A program made the position numbers and the translations under genes. A stretch of DNA of 10,515 nucleotides from JANNYA01 sp043754435 (GTDB lineage Bacteria > Pseudomonadota > Gammaproteobacteria > Xanthomonadales > SZUA-5): assembly GCA_043754435.1 (NCBI GenBank), contig JAYUUS010000194.1, positions 1 through 10,515 on the forward strand, given 5' to 3'. A model generated the notes under the pieces. It saw only the letters and a program-made list of their open reading frames with translations, did no database searches and had not been told where the DNA came from. This document shows positions 1 through 6,852 of the stretch, one piece after another (the stretch's first letter is position 1; each line of letters opens with the position of its first letter).

Positions 1-117
1 GCTCTCGAGGCCGGTCACTTCGTTTAGCTGGCGCTGGCGACGGCAAAGAAAAAGGCCTGCTCGGCGGATAGCCAAGAGGTGCGAATCCTGAGAGAGGGCG
101 TCACGTGAACGACGCAT
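1..117 (-). CDS. Partial open reading frame of unknown function, running off the left edge
   Basis: Read on the minus strand from an ATG at 117-115, the frame stays open for all 39 codons to the window edge. The peptide begins MRRSRDALSQDSHLLAIRRA and is rich in arginine and leucine. It starts 21 bases beyond the 3' end of the tRNA on the same strand, and I see no convincing ribosome binding site. I recognise no domain. A chance frame is quite possible, because one plus-strand frame here is also open for about 30 codons. It could equally be the first gene of an element lying next to the tRNA. Only the sequence to the left can decide. Confidence 0.2.
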   Translation of the reverse strand, partial: MRRSRDALSQDSHLLAIRRAGLFLCRRQRQLNEVTGLES

Positions 118-138
118 AAATCTACGCCTTAGAAGCGG

Positions 139-211
139 TGCCTGGAGACGGAATCGAACCGCCGACACTGGGATTTTCAATCCCCTGCTCTACCAACTGA
201 GCTATCTAGCC
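139..211 (-). tRNA. tRNA-Phe (anticodon GAA), irregular stems, CCA not encoded
   Basis: The minus strand folds as a standard 73-nt cloverleaf. It has TA at positions 8-9, the D arm GCTC-AGTTGGTA-GAGC, the anticodon loop TTGAAAA (GAA, Phe), and the T loop TTCGATT on a GGCGG/CCGTC stem. The identity is clear from the anticodon region. It has several flaws. In the acceptor stem, GGCTAGA against TCCAGGC gives a G2-G71 clash and an A5-C68 mismatch. The anticodon stem has a G27-A43 mismatch. The discriminator A is followed by CCG rather than CCA. This could be a second or decaying tRNA-Phe copy, or sequencing errors. It lies 66 bp downstream of the dehydrogenase stop in the same direction. Confidence 0.75.
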
Positions 212-277
212 AATCAAATCTTGGAAGGCGCGTTGCACCTTTAAGAAGCCGAATTAAACTGAATTCTTAGCCTTGAG

Positions 278-1114
278 TCAACCTTTGCTGACATCGTTAG
301 CACCGTTCGGTTCACGAAACTTATTGGCGTTGCGGTTGACCAACCAGCTTGCGATTGCATTCGGCAGAAATTTGCAAAGTGCGGCGATGAATTTGTTGAT
401 GCCGCCATTAACGTAAACGCTTGTGCCTGATTCCAGTGCGACCAAGCCCCCTCGAACGACGGTGGCCGCATCCATCCACATAAATTTGGGCAATGCCTGC
501 ACTCGGCTGCGTGCGCCGTTGGCATCGTGGAATTCGCTATAGGTGAAGCCTGGGCAGAGCGCTAGAACTACGACACCAGACTTTGCTTCCTCCAAGGCCA
601 GTGATTCACTAAAACGAATCAGATAGCTTTTAATCGCGCCGTAAGTGGTGTGGCTAGCACTCGGCGGCACCAACCCGGCTAAGGAGGCGACATTGATAAT
701 CCGGCCCCAGCCGCGTTCGCGCATGGCAGGAATAAAGGCGCGGCAGAGCTGAGTCGGCGCGATCAATAACACCTGCAAACTTGCCGCATGCGCAGTCCAG
801 GGTTGACTGACCAGCGTTCCAGGCAGGCCAAAACCGGCATTGTTAATGAGAATGTCAATCTGAATTTGCCGCGCTTGCAGCTGCGATTGCAGGCTTTCGG
901 GCGCGCCTGGATCGGCTAAATCTAGTGCGATCACGTGGGTTTTAATGTTGAACTTCTGAGTAAGCTCAGCGGCAATTTGCTGCAATCTTTCTTCCCTGCG
1001 CGCGGTCAGAACCAAATGACAGCCCAGGGCAGCCAATTGATTCGCAAATTCCAAGCCGATACCGGCAGATGCGCCGGTGACTAACGCCGTTTTTCCCTGG
1101 TAGCTTCCGACCAT
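278..1114 (-). CDS. Short-chain dehydrogenase/reductase (SDR family)
   Basis: This is a 278-residue classical SDR with a single Rossmann domain, probably a cytosolic NADP(H)-dependent oxidoreductase. The glycine-rich cofactor loop TGASAGIG is at residues 13-20. Arg39-Arg40 after the second strand suggests NADP(H) preference. The NNAG motif is at 91-94, the catalytic Ser at 144 (INVAS), and YGAIK with the catalytic Tyr158 and Lys162 at 158-162. CPGFTYSEF follows the active site. The length and the general style resemble the DltE/YqjQ-like SDR group. The substrate cannot be told from sequence. The ATG at 1114 has AGGA upstream (TTAGGAAATTTGCAATATG). The preceding gene ends in a strong terminator, so this gene probably has its own promoter in 1115-1170. 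No signal peptide or membrane segment is visible in the core domain. Confidence 0.9.
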   Translation of the reverse strand: MVGSYQGKTALVTGASAGIGLEFANQLAALGCHLVLTARREERLQQIAAELTQKFNIKTHVIALDLADPGAPESLQSQLQARQIQIDILINNAGFGLPGTLVSQPWTAHAASLQVLLIAPTQLCRAFIPAMRERGWGRIINVASLAGLVPPSASHTTYGAIKSYLIRFSESLALEEAKSGVVVLALCPGFTYSEFHDANGARSRVQALPKFMWMDAATVVRGGLVALESGTSVYVNGGINKFIAALCKFLPNAIASWLVNRNANKFREPNGANDVSKG

Positions 1115-1117
1115 ATT

Positions 1118-1158
1118 GCAAATTTCCTAATGAATTGATCTTAATGAAGAAAATTTGC
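1118..1158. promoter_or_regulatory. Inverted repeat in the SDR leader, possible operator
   Basis: GCAAATTT at 1118-1125 and its exact complement AAATTTGC at 1151-1158 flank an AT-rich stretch containing TAATGAA twice, 14 bp apart. It lies directly upstream of the SDR start and downstream of the bTHX terminator, where the SDR promoter must be. This makes it a candidate regulator binding site. There is no identified regulator nearby, and AT-rich repeats of this size can arise by chance. Confidence 0.22.
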
Positions 1159-1170
1159 TGGAGACAGATA

Positions 1171-1201
1171 CGAAAAAACCCGCGTCTGGGCGGGTTTTTC
1201 G
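1171..1201 (-). terminator. Rho-independent terminator of the bTHX gene
   Basis: On the minus strand, CGAAAAACCCGC pairs with GCGGGTTTTTTCG around a 6-nt loop (1184-1189). This gives a GC-rich stem whose 3' arm runs into six Ts. It begins about 20 nt after the bTHX stop codon. The symmetric A and T tracts mean it could also stop transcription coming from the other side. Confidence 0.85.
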
Positions 1202-1220
1202 GTCAAATCTTCAACGCGTC

Positions 1221-1370
1221 TTACTTCTTTTTAACGCTTAACGTTTTCGATACTGGCTTTACTGCCGTTGCGGCCGGTGCAATATAAACGGCAATTTTGT
1301 GCGGGCGCACATTGCCATAGCTGCCTTTGAAGATTTTGCCCTTGCGCGAACGCTTGTCACCACGGCCCAT
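1221..1370 (-). CDS. Small ribosomal subunit protein bTHX
   Basis: This is a 49-residue, very basic protein beginning MGRGDKRSRKGKIFKGSYGN. It matches the bTHX (Thx) family pattern M-G-[KR]-G-D-[KR]-x-[ST]-[RK]-[KR]-G-K-I-[FW]-[KR]-G-[ST]-[YH]-G, known from the Thermus small subunit and from many proteobacteria. In Thermus this peptide fills a cavity in the 30S head and stabilises rRNA there. The start is fixed at 1370 because the family begins at MGRGDK and AAGGAG stands 8 bases upstream. An in-frame upstream start at 1412 would add 14 unrelated residues. The C-terminal half (Ala/Val/Lys-rich, ending KKK) is longer than the 26-residue Thermus protein, as is usual in proteobacterial versions. 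It is a single-gene unit followed by a strong terminator. Confidence 0.88.
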   Translation of the reverse strand: MGRGDKRSRKGKIFKGSYGNVRPHKIAVYIAPAATAVKPVSKTLSVKKK

Positions 1371-1399
1371 AACGGACTCCTTGAGTTTTGTGAATATCC

Positions 1400-1423
1400 A
1401 GCCGCCAAGCATAGCAGGCGGCT
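1400..1423. other. Hairpin between the GMC gene and bTHX
   Basis: AGCCGCC (1400-1406) pairs perfectly with GGCGGCT (1417-1423) around a 10-nt loop. It lies between the stop of the GMC dehydrogenase and the ribosome binding site of bTHX, with no T run after it on the minus strand. It could mark the 3' end of the upstream transcript or be a leader structure of the bTHX mRNA. The remaining bases of 1413-1476 show nothing else I can support. Confidence 0.3.
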
Positions 1424-1476
1424 ACGCCATACGAAAGCGCAACTTGACGCTTTGATGGCTGTGAGGCTGCCAGTAT

Positions 1477-3048
1477 TCAGGCCGACAAAATCAACTCACT
1501 AGCGCGCTCGGCGATCATAATCGTGGGCGCATTGGTGTTGCCACCAATCAGCGTCGGCATAATCGAGGCGTCTACCACGCGCAGACCTAAAATTCCGTGT
1601 ACACGCAATTGCGCATCCACCACGGCTTTATCGTCAGCACCCATTTTGCAGGTGCCAACCGGGTGATAGATGGTTTCGGCTTTTTGCCGGATAAATGCGG
1701 TGAGTTCTGCGGCGGTTTTCAGCGCGGCACCGGGCAAAAACTCTTTTGTGGTGTATTTGGCTAAAGATTGAGCAGCAAAAATATCGCGACTGATGCGCAT
1801 GCCTTCCAGCATGGTGCCTAGATCGCTATCGACTGAAAGATAGTTCGGGCGCATCAGTGCTTTTGCGAGAGGATCTTTGCTTGCAAGCGCAATTTCGCCG
1901 CGACTTTCCGGGTGTAACGCGCAGACATGCACGGTAAAACCCTGTCCAGCCGGGCGCGAACGGCCGTGATCTTCCAACAGCGCCGGTACAAAATGGAACT
2001 GCAAATCTGGCTGACCCATCTGTGCGTAGCGGCTGGCTACAAACCCGCCCGCTTCGGCAATGTTAGAACTGCCAATACCGCCGCCAGTGCACAGGTATTC
2101 CATGCCCACCAGGAAATCATTCGCGGTGTCATAAGTGACTTTGCTGTTGCAGTAATTGAGCGTGCAGATGTCCAAATGATCCTGCAAATTTTTACCGACG
2201 CCGGGCAAATTCAGCAGCGGTTTGATGCCGGCTGAACGTAGCTCGGCTTCTGCACCAATCCCGGAAAGCATCAGCAATTGCGGGGAATTGATTGCACCGC
2301 CGGAAAGAATGACCTCACGCGCGGCGGTGGCAACGTGTTCACGGCCATTGCGCAAATAGCGCACGCCAGTGGCGCGCGTGCCGTCAAAAACTAATCCTAG
2401 TGCCTGTGCATGGGTGCATAAAGTAAAATTACGCCGGGTTCGCGCGCGCGCCAGAAAGCTAACGGCGGTCGAGCAGCGTCGGCCATTATTTTGCGTGACT
2501 TGATATAGGCCAAACCCGGCTTGGTCGGCACCATTAAAATCCGTGTTTGCCGCAAAGCCCGCCTGCTGCGCGGCTTCGATAAAGGCGTGGCTCAGGATAT
2601 TCGTGTGGCGCAAATCTGATACGTGTAAAGGCCCAGAATCACCGTGAAACTCATTCGCGCCGCGCGAATTGTGCTCGCTCTTGCGGAAATATGGCAGTAC
2701 ATCCTGATAGCCCCAGCCTGGATTGCCTAAATCGCGCCAATGATCGTAGTCAGACTTATGGCCACGGATGTAACACATCGCGTTGATCGAACTGGAGCCG
2801 CCCAATAGCTTGCCGCGCGGCCAATACAGTTTGCGATTGTTGAGCGCAGCTTCCGCTTCGGTGTCGTAATTCCAGCTGATGCCACGAAATTTATTTAATT
2901 GTGCGATGCCTGCTGGCATATGCACAAAAGGGTTCCAATCGCTGCCGCCTGCTTCCAACAACAACACTGAATATTGCCCTGATTCGCTTAAACGATCCGC
3001 CAAAACACAGCCCGCTGAGCCCGCCCCTACCACGATGTAATCGTACAT
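1477..3048 (-). CDS. GMC-family FAD-dependent alcohol/choline dehydrogenase-like protein
   Basis: This is a 523-residue flavoprotein of the glucose-methanol-choline oxidoreductase family, in the BetA/AlkJ-like branch. It oxidises an alcohol to an aldehyde with FAD, passing electrons to a quinone or other acceptor. The FAD-binding GAGSAG is at residues 8-13 and the acidic residue closing the second strand is Glu32. The GMC signature GKLLGGSSSINAM is at 79-91 and the second GMC signature, around GGAINSPQLLMLSGIG, is in mid-protein. The catalytic pair is His462 in HPVGTCKMG and Asn506 in NTNAP, 44 residues apart as in choline oxidase. There is no signal peptide; the ATG sits at the FAD fold as usual. 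The length is normal (500-560). Substrate specificity, whether choline, PEG or aliphatic alcohols, cannot be read. No betB or betI homologue is adjacent, so a betaine-synthesis role is not supported by context. Confidence 0.92.
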   Translation of the reverse strand: MYDYIVVGAGSAGCVLADRLSESGQYSVLLLEAGGSDWNPFVHMPAGIAQLNKFRGISWNYDTEAEAALNNRKLYWPRGKLLGGSSSINAMCYIRGHKSDYDHWRDLGNPGWGYQDVLPYFRKSEHNSRGANEFHGDSGPLHVSDLRHTNILSHAFIEAAQQAGFAANTDFNGADQAGFGLYQVTQNNGRRCSTAVSFLARARTRRNFTLCTHAQALGLVFDGTRATGVRYLRNGREHVATAAREVILSGGAINSPQLLMLSGIGAEAELRSAGIKPLLNLPGVGKNLQDHLDICTLNYCNSKVTYDTANDFLVGMEYLCTGGGIGSSNIAEAGGFVASRYAQMGQPDLQFHFVPALLEDHGRSRPAGQGFTVHVCALHPESRGEIALASKDPLAKALMRPNYLSVDSDLGTMLEGMRISRDIFAAQSLAKYTTKEFLPGAALKTAAELTAFIRQKAETIYHPVGTCKMGADDKAVVDAQLRVHGILGLRVVDASIMPTLIGGNTNAPTIMIAERASELILSA

Positions 3049-3181
3049 CTACGCAATCCGTTAGTTGTCCGCCGTCTTTGTAGGCATTGTGCTTAGAGCG
3101 ATGTTTCTAAATAGCGAAAGTTTGCATTTCCGACGCTCAATCAAAACGATAACTGCCTCGTTCGGGTCTCATCTCACGTTA

Positions 3182-3333
3182 TGCCATTAACTTAAGGGAA
3201 AAGGCACCAATTCGTCTTTGCGAACGCAGTGAAGCAATCTCGTTTTTTACTCGACGCGCATGGAGATCGCCACGTCGCTGCGCTCCTCGCGATGACGAAT
3301 CTTTCGCGGAATTTTCTTAAGTTAATGGCATTG
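3182..3333. mobile_element. Palindromic MITE-like repeat with perfect 15-bp ends
   Basis: TGCCATTAACTTAAG (3182-3196) and its exact complement (3316-3330) bound an imperfect palindrome of about 150 bp. The inner arms also mirror each other: TTCGTCTTTGCGAACGCAG near 3211 against CTGCGCTCCTCGCGATGACG near 3279. These resemble, from memory, the widespread CGTCATTGCGA...GCAATC repeat type found in many bacterial genomes. CACGTTA occurs at both borders (3175-3181 and 3334-3340) and could be a 7-bp target duplication. The right copy supplies the stop codon of the COG2509 gene. No coding capacity is seen. If transcribed it would form a long hairpin right after that stop codon. The rest of the intergenic gap (3049-3174) should contain the GMC promoter, but I find no clear -35/-10 pair. 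Confidence 0.7.
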
Positions 3334-3337
3334 CACG

Positions 3338-4963
3338 TTAGACAGTGGATTCGCTAGCCATCGCCAAAGCCAACGCCTGCGCCACCTCAATGCCATCAAT
3401 CGCGGCCGACATAATGCCGCCTGCATAGGCTGCGCCCTCGCCTGCCGGATATAAGCCACGCACGTTGATAGATTGAAAATCCGCACCGCGTTTGATCCGC
3501 ACCGGTGAGGACGTGCGGGTTTCTACGCCGGTTAACAGCGCATCGGGCAAGGCAAAGCCGCGGATTTGGCGATCTAGTGCCGGCAACGCTTCGCGCAGCG
3601 CGGTGCATGCGTATTCGGGCAGTACATCCACCAAGTTGGAGGGCGTAACGCCGGGGGTGTAGCTCGGAATTAAACTGCCCAGATCAGTGGACGCGCGCTG
3701 CGCTAAAAAATCACCGACGCGCTGCGCCGGGGCATAGTAATTGCTGCCGCCTAATACAAACGCGCGGCTTTCCAATTGCCGCTGAAAGGCAAAACCTGCC
3801 AGCGGCGAGGCATCGGGAAAATCCTCTGGCGTGACACCGACCACTAAACCCGCATTGGCATTACGCTCATTGCGCGAATATTGACTCATGCCGTTGGTGA
3901 CTAGATGCCCGGCCTCGCTGGCTGCCGCAACCACGGTGCCACCGGGGCACATGCAAAAGCTGTAAACCGAGCGGCCGTTTTTCGCGTGATGCACCAATTT
4001 ATAGTCGGCAGCGCCTAACAGAGGATGCCCGGCATACGGCCCAAAGCGCGCCGCATCAATCAAATGCTGCGGATGCTCGATCCGCACGCCTACCGAAAAT
4101 GCTTTCGCTTCCAGATAAACACCGCGCTGGTGCAGCATCTCAACCGTATCGGGGGCGCTGTGGCCGATCGCTAGCACCAACTGATCGCAGCGCAAGGTTT
4201 CACCGGATGCCAAACTAACGCCGCGCATGTGGCCGTTTTCAATCAAAATATCGCTCAACTGGGCCTGAAAGCGAATTTCACCGCCCAGCGCTTCGATCTC
4301 AGCGCGCATTTTTTCGATGATGCTGACGAGGCGAAAAGTGCCGATATGCGGCTTACTAACGTACAAAATTTCTTCCGGCGCACCGGCTTTGACGAACTCT
4401 TGCAGCACTTTGCGGCCGTAGTGTTTCGGGTCGCTGACTTGACTCCAAAGTTTGCCGTCAGAAAAAGTACCGGCGCCGCCTTCGCCAAACTGCACATTAC
4501 TTTCTGGGGTCAACACGCCCTGACGCCAAAGTCCAAAAGTGTCTTTAGTGCGCTCGCGCACCGCCTTACCGCGCTCTAAAATAATGGGGCGCAAGCCCAT
4601 TTGCGCCAAAATCAGCGCGGCGAACAGGCCGCAGGGGCCAAAACCAATAATGACTGGGCGATGTTTGGGTTGTTTAGGCACGGCAACAAAGTGATATTGC
4701 GTATCGGGCGCGATGCTGACATGCGCCAGCTTCTTCGCTAAAATTGTTTCTGGATCAGTCACTTGCACCAATAGCGTGTAAATCAAGCTCAGCGCCGAGC
4801 GCTTGCGCGCGTCATAGGCGCGGCGAAACACTTCAAGGCTCAACAAATCTGCATCAGCAATTTGCAAACGTTCGCAGGCGGCGCGGCGCAAATCGCTGGG
4901 TTCAGGGCTCGCGTTGAGCGCGAGTGGCAAAATAATGTCAGTTAGACGTAAGCAAAAAGACAT
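3338..4963 (-). CDS. FAD-dependent protein of the COG2509 type (uncharacterised dehydrogenase)
   Basis: This is a 541-residue flavoprotein. An N-terminal region of about 100 residues is typical of this family and precedes the Rossmann FAD site, GFGPCG at 107-112, with Glu130 at the end of the second strand. NVQFGEGGAGTFSDGKL at 156-172 is the hallmark of COG2509-like proteins. A further FAD contact lies near the C terminus (GLYPAGEGAAYAGGIMSAA). The reaction is unknown for the family, which is annotated as NAD(FAD)-utilising dehydrogenase. The protein is probably cytosolic, with no signal or transmembrane segment visible. The ATG at 4963 has only a weak purine stretch (AACGAAG) upstream. The gene starts 100 bp after nlpD on the same strand, in the place where rpoS is usual. 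Its stop codon overlaps a border repeat of the palindromic element. Confidence 0.88.
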   Translation of the reverse strand: MSFCLRLTDIILPLALNASPEPSDLRRAACERLQIADADLLSLEVFRRAYDARKRSALSLIYTLLVQVTDPETILAKKLAHVSIAPDTQYHFVAVPKQPKHRPVIIGFGPCGLFAALILAQMGLRPIILERGKAVRERTKDTFGLWRQGVLTPESNVQFGEGGAGTFSDGKLWSQVSDPKHYGRKVLQEFVKAGAPEEILYVSKPHIGTFRLVSIIEKMRAEIEALGGEIRFQAQLSDILIENGHMRGVSLASGETLRCDQLVLAIGHSAPDTVEMLHQRGVYLEAKAFSVGVRIEHPQHLIDAARFGPYAGHPLLGAADYKLVHHAKNGRSVYSFCMCPGGTVVAAASEAGHLVTNGMSQYSRNERNANAGLVVGVTPEDFPDASPLAGFAFQRQLESRAFVLGGSNYYAPAQRVGDFLAQRASTDLGSLIPSYTPGVTPSNLVDVLPEYACTALREALPALDRQIRGFALPDALLTGVETRTSSPVRIKRGADFQSINVRGLYPAGEGAAYAGGIMSAAIDGIEVAQALALAMASESTV

Positions 4964-4991
4964 AAGGCTTCGTTAGTATTGATGCGGCTCT

Positions 4992-5018
4992 GCCCTTCGA
5001 CGAGCTCAGGGCGAACGG
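4992..5018. repeat. Dispersed short repeat containing a palindromic core
   Basis: The stretch GCCCTTCGACGAGCTC followed by AGGGCGAACGG matches, from memory, a repeat scattered through many proteobacterial genomes, often written as CCCTTCGAC[AG]AGCTCAGGGCGAACGG. GCCCT (4992-4996) pairs with AGGGC (5008-5012). It occupies the centre of the 100-bp gap between nlpD and the COG2509 gene. Translating the minus strand gives the familiar artefact peptide VRPELVEG. No other feature is seen in this gap apart from AT-rich sequence just after the nlpD stop. Confidence 0.65.
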
Positions 5019-5063
5019 TATGATTGACTGATTCTGGCATGGAAAAAAACTTATCAGCCAATT

Positions 5064-6122
5064 TCAACGCGCGCGCGCTGGCAAAACGCCTAACGGATCG
5101 ACCGGCTTGCCATTGCGCCGCAGCTCAAAATGCAGCAGCGCCCGGCCTTTTGGATCCCGGCCCATTTCGGCAATGATCTCGCCTTGCCTAATGCGTTGGC
5201 CTTCTTTCACCAAGCGCTTGCGGTTATGACCGTAAGCGGTAAGGGTGGCGTTGTCGTGCTTAATGACGATCAGCTCGCCGTAACCGATAATGCCCCGGCC
5301 GGAATACACCACATCACCTGCGTTTGCAGCGTACACCGCGTCACCAAAATTCCCTGCAATATCAATACCTTGACGCCCGGGATCGGTGCTTGCAAAAGTC
5401 GTAAGGAGCTTGCCCTGCACCGGCCAACCCCAGCCGTTTTGACCCGCTGACGGTTTAGCGCCGGGCGGCGAAGCGCTTACCAGTGCGTCCGCAGGTGCCA
5501 TGATTTCTGCTTCCGGCACAATAGCGGGCGCGGTTGTGGGCAACACGCCCGGCCTGTTGGATGCGGTTGCTGTAGGCACAACTGGCGTGCTATCCGTAAA
5601 TCCTGATGACGCGCCAGAATTTAGGGGTTGCGCACTCGCTAACGGCGCTGGCGCTGCAATGGCCGCAACCGAGACGCCGTTGCCCGCTTCGACGAGAGTA
5701 CCCGCGTTGATCGCTTGGGAACTAGCGCTGGTTTGTTCTGGAATCTTGCTTACCACGACGCCGCTTGACGTGGAGGTCATCACCGGCGGATTCGGGCGCA
5801 CAGCAGACGCGGCCAAAACCGGCGCAGACGGATCGCGCACCAGCAGCCGTTGATTCGGATAAATCGTATACGGCTCAGCAATATGGTTCCAACGTGCGAT
5901 ATCGCGAAAATCAACGGCGTATTTAAAAGAGATCGCGTACAGCGTTTCACCTTTTTGCACGACGTGTGAGCCGACTACTGGCCTTGATGGCACACGATTT
6001 TGGCTACTTGCAGAGCTACCAGGCCCCGTGCGGCGTACCCCGACTTGCGGGTCAATACAGCCGACTAAGCCAGCTACAACAACCAGCGCACTGATCGGCT
6101 TAAGTGTTCTCAAAATATTCAC
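5064..6122 (-). CDS. nlpD: NlpD-type lipoprotein, LysM + degenerate LytM (M23) amidase activator
   Basis: This is a 352-residue outer-membrane lipoprotein expected to activate a septal murein amidase (AmiC) during daughter-cell separation. I chose the GTG at 6122 because it gives an ideal lipoprotein signal: NILRTLKPISALVVVAGLVGC with lipobox LVGC and Cys22. Longer TTG-started versions put the signal in the interior. A LysM domain spans about residues 53-96 (HVVQKGETLYAISFKYAVDF onward). A 130-residue linker rich in Ala, Ser, Pro and Thr follows, then a C-terminal M23 fold from about 226. GRQGIDIAG lacks the first zinc histidine of active LytM enzymes, while YGHN and LLHFELR remain. The same loss is seen in E. 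coli NlpD, which points to activation rather than hydrolysis. The start overlaps the pcm stop (GTGA), implying translational coupling. rpoS does not follow. Confidence 0.92.
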   Translation of the reverse strand: MNILRTLKPISALVVVAGLVGCIDPQVGVRRTGPGSSASSQNRVPSRPVVGSHVVQKGETLYAISFKYAVDFRDIARWNHIAEPYTIYPNQRLLVRDPSAPVLAASAVRPNPPVMTSTSSGVVVSKIPEQTSASSQAINAGTLVEAGNGVSVAAIAAPAPLASAQPLNSGASSGFTDSTPVVPTATASNRPGVLPTTAPAIVPEAEIMAPADALVSASPPGAKPSAGQNGWGWPVQGKLLTTFASTDPGRQGIDIAGNFGDAVYAANAGDVVYSGRGIIGYGELIVIKHDNATLTAYGHNRKRLVKEGQRIRQGEIIAEMGRDPKGRALLHFELRRNGKPVDPLGVLPARAR

Positions 6123-6814
6123 GCGACACCGCCCAATAAGGGTACAAACATGACATTGGCGACCGCTTCTTGTACCCAACCCGAGGAAGTGTTTCTAAAT
6201 ACCGTTAGCACCTGTTGGCGCGCATCGCCAACCGGTGCCACCACCACGCCGCCCGGTGCGATTTGGGCAAAAAACTCACGCGAAAGCGCCAAGCCACCGG
6301 CGGCAACCACGGCGGCGTCAAACGGCGCGAGTGCGGGCCAACCTAATTGACCGTCTGCATGATTCGAGCGGATCGAATCCAGCCCTTGATGCCGCAAACG
6401 CCGCCTTGCACCGCGCAATAGCTCATCAATGCGCTCTACAGTAAACACTTCTGGGCAAATTTGCGCCAAAATAGCCGCCTGATAGCCACAGCCGGTGCCG
6501 ACTTCTAAAACCTTTTGCGCCACGCTGCCTTCGCGGTCAAAGTGGGTCAGCACCAGCTCTACTGTGCGTGCCACCACCCACGGCTGCGAGATCGTTTGCG
6601 CAAACCCAATTGGTAAGGCAGTGTCGTCATAGGCGCGGGTCTGAAAGCCTTCGTCGACAAATAAGTGCCGAGGCACCTTTGCCATCGCGGCAAGCACGCG
6701 CCCGTCGGTGATTCCCTGCGAGCGCAAGCGCTCAATCATGCGATCGCGCGCGCGTTGACTGGTAATGCCTTGCCCACTTTGATTCGCGATTGGCGATAAA
6801 CGACTGACCATCAT
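6119..6814 (-). CDS. pcm: Protein-L-isoaspartate O-methyltransferase
   Basis: This 231-residue cytosolic repair enzyme transfers a methyl group from S-adenosylmethionine to abnormal L-isoaspartyl residues, starting their conversion back to aspartate. LPIGFAQTISQP at residues 67-78 is the family substrate-site motif, and VLEVGTGCGYQAA at 102-114 is SAM motif I. APFDAAVVAAGG corresponds to the later SAM-fold strand. The usual Gly in LPIGxGQTISQP is Ala72 here. Two adjacent ATGs (6814 and 6811) could start it. GGCGGA lies 6 and 9 bases upstream of them, so I give the first. It lies 38 bp after surE and overlaps nlpD by 4 bases, the classic stress-survival operon order. Confidence 0.94.
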   Translation of the reverse strand: MMVSRLSPIANQSGQGITSQRARDRMIERLRSQGITDGRVLAAMAKVPRHLFVDEGFQTRAYDDTALPIGFAQTISQPWVVARTVELVLTHFDREGSVAQKVLEVGTGCGYQAAILAQICPEVFTVERIDELLRGARRRLRHQGLDSIRSNHADGQLGWPALAPFDAAVVAAGGLALSREFFAQIAPGGVVVAPVGDARQQVLTVFRNTSSGWVQEAVANVMFVPLLGGVA

Positions 6815-6852
6815 GAAAAATCCGCCGCTATAGTTTGATTCGTCAACATATT

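Noticed and set aside
1371..1412. A longer bTHX protein starting at 1412
   Set aside because: The extra 14 residues do not fit the family, and AAGGAG stands directly before the internal ATG at 1370.
3182..3333. Treating the palindrome as two short CRISPR repeats or as a simple terminator
   Set aside because: There is only one inverted pair with no spacer series, and the arms are far longer than a terminator stem and have no T run on the coding strand.
4229..4579. Plus-strand frame of 116 codons opposite the COG2509 gene
   Set aside because: It is fully inside a well-supported gene with intact FAD motifs and has no family resemblance.
4942..5040. A 32-codon minus-strand frame starting at an ATG (5040) after nlpD, possibly a vestige of rpoS
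   Set aside because: It has no ribosome binding site, its middle is just the translation of the dispersed repeat (VRPELVEG), and it shows no sigma-factor motif. It overlaps the start of the COG2509 gene.
5500..5853. Plus-strand frame of 117 codons opposite nlpD
   Set aside because: It is antisense to the low-complexity linker of nlpD, where Ala/Pro/Thr-rich codons leave the opposite strand free of stops. It has no recognisable domain.
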